NCBI GenBank assembly: GCA_009760855.2
Contig: WPIO01000004.1
Span: forward strand, 7,425,001 to 7,489,000
DNA from: Cristatella mucedo
Lineage: Eukaryota > Bryozoa > Phylactolaemata > Cristatellidae
Length of the DNA: 64,000 nucleotides
Direction: 5' to 3'
Below are positions 34,186-45,487 of the stretch, piece after piece. The stretch's first letter is position 1; the number at the start of each line of letters is the position of its first letter. The notes beneath the pieces were generated by a model. That model had not been told where the DNA came from and ran no database searches. It saw only the letters and a program-made list of their open reading frames with translations. The translations under genes and the position numbers were made by a program.

Positions 34186-34362
34186 CTTGAAAAAAATACT
34201 AGCTGATTTAACAGCCTCTTTAGAGCAACGGAAGAGCCTTTACGGCTTTCACCACCGCTTGCAGCAGCGATAAAGAATCGGCAGGATTCGAACCCGAGAC
34301 CTCGGGACCGAGGTCGCGAAAAGCAACCGCCTTACCTAGTGTGCCATCGCGGCTGAACAGGA
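34186..34362 (-). mobile_element. tRNA-derived SINE
   Basis: Best-preserved copy. On the - strand: GCGATGGCACACTAGGTAAG (A box), GGTTCGAATCCTGCCGATTC (B box), TTTAACAGCC reversed at the 3' end with AGCTAGTATTTTTTTC. Confidence 0.88.
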
Positions 34363-36770
34363 CATTTTTGTGCTGCTCCTCAACAGCATCGTCGAATCTT
34401 TCGTGCTTTTGACTCGGCATTGAATGCTGACCGATTGGCGAGTGTATAACTAAGATGCATTCTGTTTTAAAGGCTGCCTAGATTGGAACCCTCACAGAGT
34501 GAGTTAGGCGATATCTAGTCTGACAGGATCCTATACTCAGCTGATTCAGTCGGGCAAGATTTGCATAGTGCACGAAATTGCTAGTATGTTAGTCTCTCTT
34601 GTTAATTACACGAACCAGTGAAACTAAGTTTGTAGGACATTTGGATGGGCATATATAACGTTTCTCTAACTTTCTTGGTGTGATAAGTGCGAAATCAATA
34701 GTCGAACACATCTATTTACAAAAATAAAGCAGTGTCAAGCATGGCATGAGTGAGAGATCAGTCGGCGAAGTAACCTGCAAGTGGGAAAGGAACAGCAGCT
34801 AGGAATGCAGGCCACGTGATCGAAGCAGGCAACCAAATCATTATCATTAAGCAGGAACGTAGGAAGTTTAATGGGTGTCTAGAAGCGTGAGAGACAACCA
34901 GGAGCATTCTCGACTAGTCAATTTTAGTAAAGGGCACTTATCTTGCTAAACCTTGGTTCTGCACAGTCTGGCGGCGTGGATCGCATTTCGTAGCAATAAA
35001 TTTGATCAGGAGACTTCGATGTCAACACTGACGAAAATTTAATAATTTATTCATAGTACAATCCGTAAAGAGTGGCCACTGCAAACAGGGAAGGTGATTC
35101 GTAAGTCTGCGATGCAAACGAGTCCTTGTCAAAGTCCCACGCACACCTGCTGCTGAGCTGAAGAGATTGACCTCCTTTCTGGCCTATGTTGACTATACAG
35201 ACCAGCTTGTACCTGAATAATAAATTATAATCTTACTAGATGGGCAAACTAGCCATCATCGTCACTGCTGCTCAAAGGTATGCTGCATTTCAGGTACGCT
35301 GCTCAAAGCCCAAGGTCGTTTAATTGAGAAGTATGCAACCGAAAGTACGAATATTCTCACAAATTATGCTAGATCTGACAGCAATCCTCGACGAGCTAAA
35401 CATGAAAGACACTACCCTGGCCGTAAAAAAGCGCTTGTGGGCCTCGTTTTACTTAGCAAGCTGTTAATAATACTTTCTTATGGAATTCAGACAAACGCTG
35501 GTCAATGTATACACATATTAATGCTCCAACAAGGAAATTGAAACGGTCAAGTTTCTCTATCTCGACTAATCTTAGTAGCAGCCCTTTCACATACGGTTTT
35601 GACAAGCTCGAAACCAGCCTAATCAGCCAATCTCGGCAAGTAGCCTACGAGCACTCTAGGGCCGTCGGCTTTGTATTCGGCACTCAGGCTTTGGTATTCG
35701 AATGTCTGAAGCAATGAAGCTAGAAATGTGAACTTAGAATTATCGTGGCACACAGCACGTTCGCATTGTTTCCATGCACGAAACTGTCCAACGGGAATAG
35801 ATGCCGTCGAAACCCAGGATAGCATAATTTTTCATCAAGGGAGAGGCCAGGCCTTGATTTAAACAAACAGCAAATTGTAGGAAGAAAAAAATATAAGAAA
35901 CAAAGTAGGAGCAAAACTAGGGCTGCAAGGACAAGCCGTTAATTTTGAGTCCATCCAAGTAGGGCTTGACCCCGAAAGTCCCAGTTCACCTTTTCATAAG
36001 CCTGTTGTTTACAGTTTATTCTCTTTGACTGTAAGTATGAGCTGCGGAATCACATTATTTGACATCTAATCGGGACTGAGAGATTACTTTACTTCGGAAT
36101 ATTAAGCCAGCTTGAGTTTTAATTACAGGGCTAATCTGCAGGTGCATTGATTAAATTCTGGGAACAGCTAGCTTGGGCTTTAGGTTTGTGAGGATTGAGA
36201 AGCGAAAAGAGATAAATTGGAAGATTTTCATCTAGTTTAAGCTGGCCTTGTCACTATAAATGGCTACAAACGAAGAGGCCCACACATTACACATTAAAAA
36301 CGGAGTAAAGGCAAGATGGTAGCTAAAAACTACATCGGGCATACACAGATGCAGCTATAATAAAACGAACAAATGAAAGCAGACGAGTCGAGAACGGAGA
36401 GCACGTGGTGGAGTGCCCTAGAATCGCCTTCACAACTCATTTCCTTGGTGTTACCTGTCAAAGTCAAGTTTCCGGGCTCGTGCCTTGATATCCTGCGATA
36501 TTTTCATAGCCAACTCCCCTGCAAGCCGAGCTTCGTATGTCACACCTAAGAGCAGACAAATCTTACACGTAGTGAGACTTACGACTGATGTTGTACTTAG
36601 GACAAAAGTCATTAAATGAAATAATGAATTCCAGTCACTGAAAAAATACGGGACTCTGCGATTCACCCATCGCTATATGTAGGGCCTGTGCTTTCCAAAG
36701 CTGCTGCACATTTTGCTCTTGCTACCTTGTTTTGAATTTCCAGGAGTGAGTGCTTGGCTATAGTTCATTA
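34363..36770. other. intergenic, possible LINE 5' remnant
   Basis: Around 35370-35515 a + frame reads RKKALVGLVLLSKLLIIL and YGIQTNAGQ, reminiscent of the N-terminal region of some LINE ORFs. The rest shows nothing supported. Confidence 0.35.
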
Positions 36771-37421
36771 TCAATTTGTAAAATTACAGGGATAAAGAAA
36801 TGCAGGAAGTGAATGCGTGGGTATAGTAGAGCAGAGTGAGACTAGGTCAAGTGAGATCAAATCATCTTGGTCGGTGGTTCTTAAAGTAGACTCCACCAAC
36901 ACCTGACCAATGGTGAGAAGAACTGGCGAAGACGAGACTAATAGGCCTTTTGGGCTACTTAAAAGCGAAAGGGGAATTTGGGGAGTTCGAAGAGGCCAAA
37001 GGAGCAGCCGGCACAGGCGATAAGCCTGCAGAACTCGTCGACGAATAATAGCATTCCCCTTAAATACACAGGTAGGTAGTCGGGCTCTGAATAGTTGGTG
37101 CCAGCCTCTAGACCTGGGTCTCACGGGCCATAAAGCCCAGCCATAACAATATAAGTCACCGGTCATAACTCCCACTAGTTGGAAAGCAATCTCTCGAAGA
37201 AATATACGCACGATGGTGGAGTCTAAAGTATGTATCCATACCAGCGCCATTGAATGAACAGCAGCCAAAATGCACGCTAAAGCCAAAAGGATTTTTCTAA
37301 CGAGATAATGACACCTTCTTTGCTGATTGAACATTCGAACAAGGATAACATGACTGATCAGGCATGAACTAACCGTTTTCCAATCATTACCTAACAAATA
37401 AAAAAGTAACGGCTCTATCAT
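36771..37421 (-). CDS. unidentified hydrophobic ORF (216 codons)
   Basis: Longest single open frame outside LINEs and the PMS2 linker. Several hydrophobic stretches could be membrane segments: PLLFYLLG, SSCLISHVILV, ILLALACILAAVHSMALVWI and IAFQLVGVMTGDLYCYGWAL. An adjacent - strand frame (37689-37495) has SDIFIIILFCGCYKK. No family recognised and no conserved motif is evident. Under uniform codons an ORF this long is expected in a minority of windows of this size, so chance is possible. Confidence 0.25.
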   Translation of the reverse strand: MIEPLLFYLLGNDWKTVSSCLISHVILVRMFNQQRRCHYLVRKILLALACILAAVHSMALVWIHTLDSTIVRIFLREIAFQLVGVMTGDLYCYGWALWPVRPRSRGWHQLFRARLPTCVFKGNAIIRRRVLQAYRLCRLLLWPLRTPQIPLSLLSSPKGLLVSSSPVLLTIGQVLVESTLRTTDQDDLISLDLVSLCSTIPTHSLPAFLYPCNFTN

Positions 37422-37864
37422 GCCTACTTTACAATGCTTAAAAAACTAAATAGCCACAGGTTGCCTGCATTCTCCACCATTACATTGATGACTACTACGT
37501 CAGAAAAGTACATGCAACCGACGAAGAGTTTAACCTACGAACGATTAGTGACGATTCACACATTTTTTTATAACAGCCGCAAAATAATATAATTATGAAA
37601 ATATCCGAAGGCCAAAGGCATATTGTGCTGTAACTCACTGTGTGCAGATCTACCTCCTTGTGCAGGACGCTAAGAAAATTTTCCATCACTCTTCTAACCT
37701 TTGGACTGTAGTGAATAAACTCCCTGATGCCTCGAAATTAACTTATTTTTATGGAACTTTTTAGCGGGGTAATTTAATTTGTCTTAAAAAATATCGCCCT
37801 AAATCAGTGAAACCTTCATCTAAGACTCCTAGTAGGTGACTATAGAAAGACATAAAATTGCTGT

Positions 37865-37945
37865 AATAATAGTAATATAAATAATTCATTCGCATACGCC
37901 CCTCAGAGAAGTTAACCTCTTCACTCGTAAAGCCCATTTGTTTGT
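37865..37945 (-). mobile_element. LINE family B 3' tail, degraded
   Basis: TAATAATAGTAATATAAATA then CCCCTCAGAGAAGTTAACCT, recognisable as the reversed family B terminus. Confidence 0.5.
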
Positions 37946-38232
37946 TAAGAATCTAATTAGCAGTGCAAAGTTAATTCAGTATGGCGCATGTCTTACTAAT
38001 TAGCTATCAACATAATTTGGAAAGCACGGTGAATATTTACCCACATTTTAATGGAATTTTTATGATCTCAAGAGTATTTCATGACATCTATTACTACGAA
38101 TGCTGACTTAAGCACAAACCGAGCAAGTTTTTATCGATACAGCCAGACAGTTCGCTATAGCCACTGAATCTTTTCGGCTGCATTTCCTAATCGCAGATTT
38201 AAAAAAGCAAGATCTAAGAACTCAAATAGCGC

Positions 38233-38233
<1 letters not shown>

Positions 38234-38274
<41 letters not shown>
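38234..38274. repeat. (TA)n microsatellite
   Basis: About 40 bp TA. Confidence 0.97.
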
Positions 38275-38277
<3 letters not shown>

Positions 38278-38565
38278 CCTATATTGCTCTTTCAGCGTGC
38301 CATCCAGGTGCTGCACGGTTAGTAGGAGGGCCATCGAACAAATCGGTACAGTTCCACCATGTGCCTGTGGCTCGACATGTTCTACGGGCCCGCCTAAGCG
38401 AGTTGAGTGACGCCGATTGAAAAGACCGTCGGCAACTCGTACTGCGATATTATAGCACCCGGGGCTGTAGCAAAGGCAGGTCTATGTCCGACCAAAGCCC
38501 TAAAAATGGCCATCGATGGTATGGAATAAGACATGTAATTAGTTAATTTTATTACAATGTTTAGC

Positions 38566-38700
38566 TGAATTAACAGCCTCATTTGTTTAGCGGCAGAGGA
38601 GCCTTAAAGACTTGCCACCGCCTGCAGTTGGCAATAAGGAATCGCCCAATTGCACGATTCGCACCCAGGACCTATGTACGGTATAGCAGCTCAATGGATC
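38566..38700 (-). mobile_element. tRNA-derived SINE, 5' degraded
   Basis: Reverse-strand body with GCGATTCCTTATTGCCAACT and the end GAGGCTGTTAATTCAGCTAA. Confidence 0.7.
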
Positions 38701-38919
38701 CTCGACAATCCGTCCTCAGAATATCTATAGTGAACTTTACCTCCTCTTTCATAGATAATGTTTACGATTGGCGTGTTTAAATGAATGTAGCAGGCTCTGT
38801 AAGCATCGATAGTAACCCTTCCATGCCGGTGTGTAATTAATTCGGCCTCAAACGCCTGGGCGAGCTAAATCAGCCAGACTTTGAATGATCAACATTATTC
38901 AAGGTTATTGAATTGTAAT

Positions 38920-39060
38920 GGCTAGGAATAGCACCCCACGAGTGAGATGGATTCAAATCCTTCTGGGGACAACTCTTTATTGCCTACAACATGCCGTGGT
39001 GGTTGCAGTTAAGGCTTTTCTGCCGCTATACGAATGAGGCTGTTACATCAGCTAATAAAT
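38920..39060 (+). mobile_element. tRNA-derived SINE
   Basis: Degraded A box TAATGGCTAGGAATAG, B box ATTCAAATCC, then GTGGTTGCAGTTAAGGC and GGCTGTTACATCAGCTAATA. Confidence 0.75.
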
Positions 39061-39574
39061 ATTCGATAATCGATGGGCGAGACCGCATACATACGCCGAC
39101 GCCATGAGATATGCAGTAAGCTGTGTTTTTGGAGTTGGCCTACTCATTGAGGTCTAGGCCACGGAGCCATTGGTGTACGTCATGGCCGCTGCTGAACGCC
39201 TGTAACCATCAACCCATTTAGGTGTGTGCCAGGTATACTTTAGCGGAACCAAGGCGGCGGTTGGCCGAAAAATTTTAGGAACCGCTAGCATAGGGAACGG
39301 AGTTAACGAGCTAAGGCTGCCTTCATCGACTTGAGCGTTTAGCAGCTAAGCCGTCCAACACGCCCCTCAGATTTCTTACGCTGCCCTCGGTAAGGCCAAG
39401 GTCCTCCTTAGTTTAATCTCCTGGTATACCCGTGGTTTCAGCTGTACTTTAATACGAAAATGATTGGAAACGACGAGCATTCGTCATCCCAGATGTCAAT
39501 TTGCAGCAGTCCGTATACGGCAATATGCTTTTCCTCCTCAGTCACATTGTAATGTGCTCAAACTTTCGACTTCT

Positions 39575-40170
39575 GATGTAGTGTAATGCATCTCCTTCTT
39601 TAACTCCACAAAGTCACAAAGACTGAGTGGGTGTTACGCAGGAAAGTTTTCTTTTTCTATAGCCCAATCAAAGCAAAAGCGGCTTTCGGTACGTATGCGG
39701 TAGCCAACAGACTTTATCTCATGTAAGAAAGAGAAAGTGAGAATCATAACTCTGTCAGCAGTGTAGTTGAGGTAGTAAGTAGCATGGAAGTAGCTGTTAA
39801 GGACTGCTGGAAAGTATGTGCCACAGTCGTCGGTGGAAGAGTAGATGTCGTTACCTAAGAATTGTGGAAGTGAATTCAACAGTCCACGACCGGCAGAGCA
39901 ATAACTTCTGTCCCTAATAGTCTTTAAGCTGAGGAATGGAACAACTAATGTATCGTCCATAGAGGACCTGAGGGCACGAGGAGACTGAAACTGGTGTTGC
40001 AGTTCTACAAGGTACTATGGAGTCTAGCCGTGACGGGCCGTGTGGGTGAGTGTAAGAACTATACTCTATATCCGTTGATCAACCGGAAGCCATCAAGTCT
40101 CTTTCAGCAAAGGAGACGAATGATCAAACCTATGGGATCGGTTAACTAGCCTTGCATATTAGGTACCCGC
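39575..40170 (-). mobile_element. LINE family A, 3' portion
   Basis: AACTCCACAAAGTCACAAAG and the UTR blocks to 39790, then SAGRGLLNSLPQFLGND-type coding on the - strand up to 39960 and further degraded RT-downstream sequence. Confidence 0.75.
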
Positions 40171-40844
40171 CTACCAGCCCTAGTTATCAGTACAAATAAG
40201 CCCCTCACGGCAGTCGGACACAGCTGCAGGCAACAGTGCTAAGTATTTAGTTCGACCGGTTCCAGAGTTGAGAGAAAATTAACAGCTCATTGCCTATTTC
40301 AGGGCTACTCACCGCAATGATACCGCCGAGTTTCGTTTAGGGGGTTAACTAGGCAAGTATTTCTAGTTTTTCTAAATTCTTTCAGCCTCTAATATTTGTA
40401 ACTCAATTACGACTATTCATTACGCTCGCAGATACCTAAAGAGACTGTTTTGATAAACAGCACGACCCTCCTCGAATACAATGCGTTGAACGCCCTGGAG
40501 AAGGCTTCGCCTGCTTTTTGAGTTGCCTGATAAGCAGTTCCTGCTTTCCAGCAACTACCGAGGTTCACTCGGCTTTAGTAGCACCAAGATTGGTAACAAT
40601 TCTGCTGAAACGAGAATATACCGTTGGAATGAAGCGACATCGCAGGTGATCCCAATGTTTATTGGAGAAGCATAGAAAGCAGTCTCGCAGATAAAGAGCG
40701 AAAAAACTCAATAGATACAAATCATCCTAGAACAACCTCGCTCCACATGCAGGATGCCGCTGCTGGTCGTCCATACATAAGCTGATGACCGAGGATACAA
40801 ACTGAGTTTTGTCCCTATTAACTGCAATGCCAGCCCGGATTTAG

Positions 40845-40912
40845 CTCGAGGGTAAAAAGTACTCACATTTGATGACCGAGGTCGTGGGCTCGAGCCTTAT
40901 GGCATTTGCAAA
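40845..40912 (+). mobile_element. tRNA-like SINE head next to a LINE family B end
   Basis: AGCTCGAGGGTAAAAAGTAC and GACCGAGGTCGTGGGCTCGA; immediately followed by the reversed LINE at 40915. Confidence 0.5.
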
Positions 40913-40914
40913 TT

Positions 40915-41135
40915 GCCTGGGTAATAATGCTAATAGTAACAAGTTTGTATAGCGCCTTCAGAGAACTGGATCTCTTACAAGGAACTTTACTGATGCGTTC
41001 TAGAAAGCATTTTACCAAACGATTGGTGGTAACACCCACAAGCAGCAGGCATCGCTTAGGCAGGTACATGCACACGAAGGACGAATCGAAAAGACCTGCC
41101 AAATGCTGTAATAAACAGGTGCGTTTTGGATAGAG
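40915..41135 (-). mobile_element. LINE family B 3' end
   Basis: TAATAATGCTAATAGTAACA tail, then AGCGCCTTCAGAGAACTGGA and diverged UTR with AGCAGGCATCG. Confidence 0.65.
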
Positions 41136-41181
41136 TTTAAGTTCTCTCGGGGATCTATGCAAATAAATAATACACACACTC

Positions 41182-41188
<7 letters not shown>

Positions 41189-41253
<65 letters not shown>

Positions 41254-41257
41254 CTGT
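41189..41257. repeat. (TG)n microsatellite
   Basis: About 60 bp TG, preceded by ATATATA. Confidence 0.97.
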
Positions 41258-42974
41258 ATATAAACCTTTGTCAGGTCAGAACACTGCTCGAACCTTTATG
41301 AAGGATGAAGGCTACCTTTCCTATAGGCAAAAAGAAGACAATCGAAAAGCAGGGCAAGAACAAAAATTATTAACTAGCTGCCAGCCGAAATAGTGAAATT
41401 TATATTTCGCTAAACCGACCGACTCTTGTGTCAAAACTGAGTTATACTAAACTTAAGATCTTTCATTATGTTTTACTGGCTTGGTAAAACTTGCTACCTT
41501 TATCATTAGATTTATAACAATATAATCAAGCATTTGTTTTTCGTTTTCGAAGAGCGTCGGAAACAATTCTGCAGCAGTCCAAAGTAGTCGCAAACTTGAG
41601 CACGGGCCCATAACTTTCCGTGTAGATCTAGCCTCATGGCCTGCGACTGAATCATTACGGAATTATGTCATCCATATACAGTAACTTGAGTAAATTAAGA
41701 GCAGTCCTTGCTTACATATAGGTCTTCGACTTCAGCTACATAAATAGGTTTGGTTAGAGCTTTGAAATGTCATTGATATTAACTTTTTCAGAGGTTAAAA
41801 TCGTTTTTAAATTTTGAGATTGGCAAGGCATATTCTTGTTCTCGACAGGAGTCCATGACAACTTTGGAACCGTTGATTCTAAAACAATCTAAGACTTAAA
41901 TGAGATTTTTTTGAGTTTGTCGGGTTACATTTTCTTCATAGCAAAAACTCAAGGTGGCCGTGGTTATCAAGCGCTAAATGGCACTCTGGGCTTAGCAAGC
42001 ATCAATTTAAAGGCTTATTGGCGGCGACAGTGTGGACACAGATACTTGGGTTAAGTCGGTGTGTTTGCACTTAAAAGTTCAGGCGCTGCAGCTGAACTGC
42101 GTCATTCGTGTTATGGTAAAAAGTCCTTTGTAGCAACCTAAGAAAGGCTTACGATCACCCTACAGTCTCAGAGAGATTTCTTGCCTTGATCAATTGAAGT
42201 GAAGCTCAGCAGCTTCTTAAAATTGCTTGAGGAGGCTTTTGGCGCGGGGCTATAGCTCTACCTTTCAGAGACGAGGCACAAGGTTAAGGCCTTCTCTTTA
42301 AAATGCTCTCGAAAAGACTTTTTCGCCTCTGTGAAAAATTGCCCTTTTCCATTCTTGGCTAGCCTGAAGCTCTGAGCGGAAGGCTCACCGCCCGAAAGCT
42401 TCTTTAGACCCACCTACATAAGAAAATAAATGTGTCCCCATTAAAAAAGCCTGAAGTTGTTTTCATAAAGGTCCAGTCGGTCTCTTTAGACCACTTTATA
42501 GAGAATAATTTCTCTGCGAACTCTCTAAAATACGATCAACCCCTCTCAGACGTCCTCTCAGGAAAATTAACCCGAATGTTGACGACGGACTCCTGTCCGA
42601 TATGGCAGCCTCTGTAGCCCAATCTTAAATATCCCGTGCTAAAGCCCTCAGGAGAAGCACATTAAAGCTGCCTGCTGAAGGTACTACCACGCAAGCCTTC
42701 AGAATGCCCTCTAAGCCTGGTAGTCCCTCATTGAAACCCTTAAGCGACCCAAAAATGGCTTTAGAAAGGACTAAAAACAAGCGCTATCGGTACAGCATAT
42801 GTGAAGTGCCCACCATTTCCTTCATCGTCCGCGAGTCATCGTGCTTACGTTTCCATAAGCCATCGGTTATTCTGGACATTTACTCGTGAATTAATCCCTC
42901 TCCTTAGTATCCAAGGTGGTTAACGTTGCAGCTGGGGTTGAGGGTCCCATATCTTCAGTCACACCCACAGAAAT
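41258..42974. other. intergenic, nothing recognised
   Basis: AT-rich, with degenerate sequence and short ORFs only. Confidence 0.5.
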
Positions 42975-43146
42975 TCTAGCTGATTCAGCTGCTTCTTTTT
43001 GCTTAGCGACAGAGGAGCCTTAAAGGCTATCGCCAACGCTTGCAGCGACAATAAAGGATCGCCCACCGCAGGATTCGAACCCACGACCTCGCAATCGAGA
43101 TCGTGAAGAGCAGCCGCCTTATCTAGTTTGTCATGACGGCCAAGAG
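42975..43146 (-). mobile_element. tRNA-derived SINE
   Basis: Full-length-like: A box near 43130, GTGGGTTCGAATCCTGCGG B box near 43080, 3' CAGCTGAATCAGCTAGAATT. Confidence 0.87.
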
Positions 43147-43771
43147 GGCTCAAGCCCTTCAAAATTCTTTTTCACACAGTCTTCCTTGTCCCTTTGCTTT
43201 CCAATTCTTTCTTTCTTCTCCTCTACTTATTTTCATCTATTATACGTACGAGGCACTGAGCTGTAATAACAGGATTCTGGGAGAGCATTTCGAGTAGGCA
43301 GCTCGCTCATACACTAGCCCAGTCGCGTATGAGCTCGGTGAATTGAGTCGAAAAGTAGTTTCTGAGGATGCGGCCGAGAGCTACAACCAGCAGCGACTGA
43401 TGGCTTTGCATTCGATCAGCCCGAAGTTGTCGCGGCGACAGAAGACGAGTTTGCACTATCACAGGACTGGCCTGCGTTCAGCAATTCACGCAACGAGAAA
43501 TCCGAGTACCCAAGCCGCTTTAGGCTGGCTTCTGCAAATCGAAATGATCTCAGCAAACGAGTCCGTTTCCCACGCCTGAACTTCGAAGAACCCCCAGCAG
43601 AATGCCGACTGCACGCCTCACAGCTGTACCACTCGTGTGACCTTTTCGCAGTTTCCTTACCTTGAAGAGACTCTCGCAGAGCCTCGCTGATTAGCGGGGC
43701 AACTGCCGACGGTCTGAATTTGTTGATCGGCCCCGTGCGATAGGTATTCTCTCTCTGATTCTACAGGCGGG

Positions 43772-43810
43772 CATACATACAGTACATACATACATACATA
43801 CATACATACA
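43772..43810. repeat. (CATA)n microsatellite
   Basis: CATA tetranucleotides with one interruption. Confidence 0.95.
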
Positions 43811-43892
43811 GCACGGCCGCTAGTGCAGGTACAAAAGCAGCACAAAAGCTGCAAAAGCGAAGCGGCAGCTGGCTGCGGCGGCGGCTTCTTAC

Positions 43893-44064
43893 GTACGCGT
43901 TTCGCGGCGAGCAGCTGCTTGGCTTCGCTGGGCGTCGGCTCATAGGCAAACGAAGTGGTGCTGTTGCCCAGCTCGCGCACGACGCTCGGCTTGTTGGCGA
44001 CTTCGAACACGCTGGCGCGATGAAGCTGCGCCCGCGGACCCGCGGCCTCGCTGCTGCTCTGCAT
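43893..44064 (-). CDS. possible first coding exon of an unidentified gene
   Basis: On the - strand an ATG at 44064 opens a frame with natural-looking composition: ASVFEVANKPSVVRELGNST, TSFAYEPTPSEAKQLLAAKR. It reaches two overlapping good donors, GTACGT (exon end 43897) and GTAAGA (exon end 43893). Codon usage is GC-rich like PMS2. I do not recognise the protein and found no clear second exon downstream. It could be a short exon of a gene, or a gene fragment. Beyond the donors the frame turns into low-complexity sequence and a CATA microsatellite. Confidence 0.4.
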
Positions 44065-44299
44065 TCTCGCCGCACGGCGCCAATTAGGCCATCAGCGCTG
44101 AAATTGAAACGGTTGCCGCGCAACGCGTGGTAGGATGCGCGGTGGTCCGGTTTGCTTTCTTCTGGAGCGAGCGCGAGAGCCAGGTTTCGCTTTCTTCGGA
44201 ACTCTTGGTATTCTGCTGATTTGCCAGATCATTTTTGCCTAGATATTATTAGCGGTTCGTGGATGATAACGGTTAGGAGCCGTGTATGTATAAAATATT

Positions 44300-44511
44300 A
44301 CATAGACGCTGTAGCAGCTTCTGCAAGCGAGTCCTTACCCACAAACGCAGCGCTCGCACAAACGCCGCTTGGCCCTGCCGACGCGTGCAAAATACCGGCG
44401 ACGCTGGGAGCACGAAGTGCAGCTAACGAATCGGAAGGCGAAGTGCCCAGGCAAGCCGCTAACGCCAACGGTAACGGAACGCGGTTGCAATGGCGAGCGC
44501 CCGCGCCTTAA
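44300..44511 (+). CDS. possible terminal exon or gene fragment, unidentified
   Basis: A forward frame reads SLPTNAALAQTPLGPADACK and EVPRQAANANGNGTRLQWRA, Ala-rich and GC-rich, ending in TAA that overlaps an AATAAAG signal (TTAATAAAGC). It lies back to back with the - strand frame at 43893-44064. No family recognised; may be chance. Confidence 0.25.
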
Positions 44512-45372
44512 TAAAGCTATTCCATATCCATAGTTTAGAGCAGTCTATTTCAAAGCCACTGAGAGGCTACATATTCAGCACCACCTCTCTGGCACGAAGC
44601 CCTGAGTACAACTGAAGGAGAATTACCTGTCAAATCTCCTGTTCGCCGAAGGATAATGGTGGATGCAGGTAGCTCACATTGCTAGTATAATTTGACGGTT
44701 TACGTAAAAAATCTGTCTCCCTCTCTCTCACTCTCTAAAAGGCTGTCTTGATTGGCGGTTTGAAAGCTAGCGTACCTGTAATAGTTTTGGACCTTGGGCA
44801 TACCAGTCAAGACCAAGCCGAGATACTGCAAAGCCCCAGCTGAACGACCGCCCAATCGATCTACACCACTTCAAGAAGATTAGAGAATCCCCTGTTAATC
44901 TCGCGCCGAGCTCTGCGCCGTAATTAAAGTTGTATGCCTTGTGGCGCTGTTGTCACTCACCGGAATGCCACCTCTTGACGCAATTCGAGCAGCCGCTGGA
45001 GAATAAGAGCGTCTGCGCGACAGGACTTCTCCCTCACTGACGGAAACGGGAAAGCAAAAAATTGCTACAAAAATAAACACTTCAAAAATGTCAAATAAAA
45101 AGTTCAGAAATTAACTGCTATTTGTTCAATCACTTTTTATTTAGAACCTTGAGACACTTATGCGGATAACTTCATTCCAAGTTAACCTTGACCCTGTTTA
45201 AAGCGGACGCGCGCGGTTGTGCTCACTTAATCCGCTGCGCGTTCGCGACGCTCTTGGGCGGTTGTTAGGTGTTGGGCGGCCGTTAGAGCACCTTCGCTTT
45301 GATGCGCAAGCGTGAGACTGGAATATAGGACCCTTGCTTCGATTCTCGATTCGTGGTTCTCGCTCGACCCAC

Positions 45373-45487
45373 ATGAGAGCGTCGGTATCTGCATCGCGGG
45401 TGGCGTTATGGGCGATCTTTGTGCTGGTTTCAGCCGAAGACATCTTCGTGGATCCGAATGGCTATTTAATTTACTGTCCATGCATGG
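45373..45487 (+). CDS. POFUT1: POFUT1 exon 1 (signal peptide)
   Basis: Encodes the signal peptide and [13 protein letters not shown], ending in phase 1 at GTACTT. Confidence 0.88.

Noticed and set aside
34186-34362. Functional tRNA gene
   Set aside because: A and B boxes are present, but the cloverleaf ends do not pair and the body continues into a repeated non-tRNA tail; it is a SINE.
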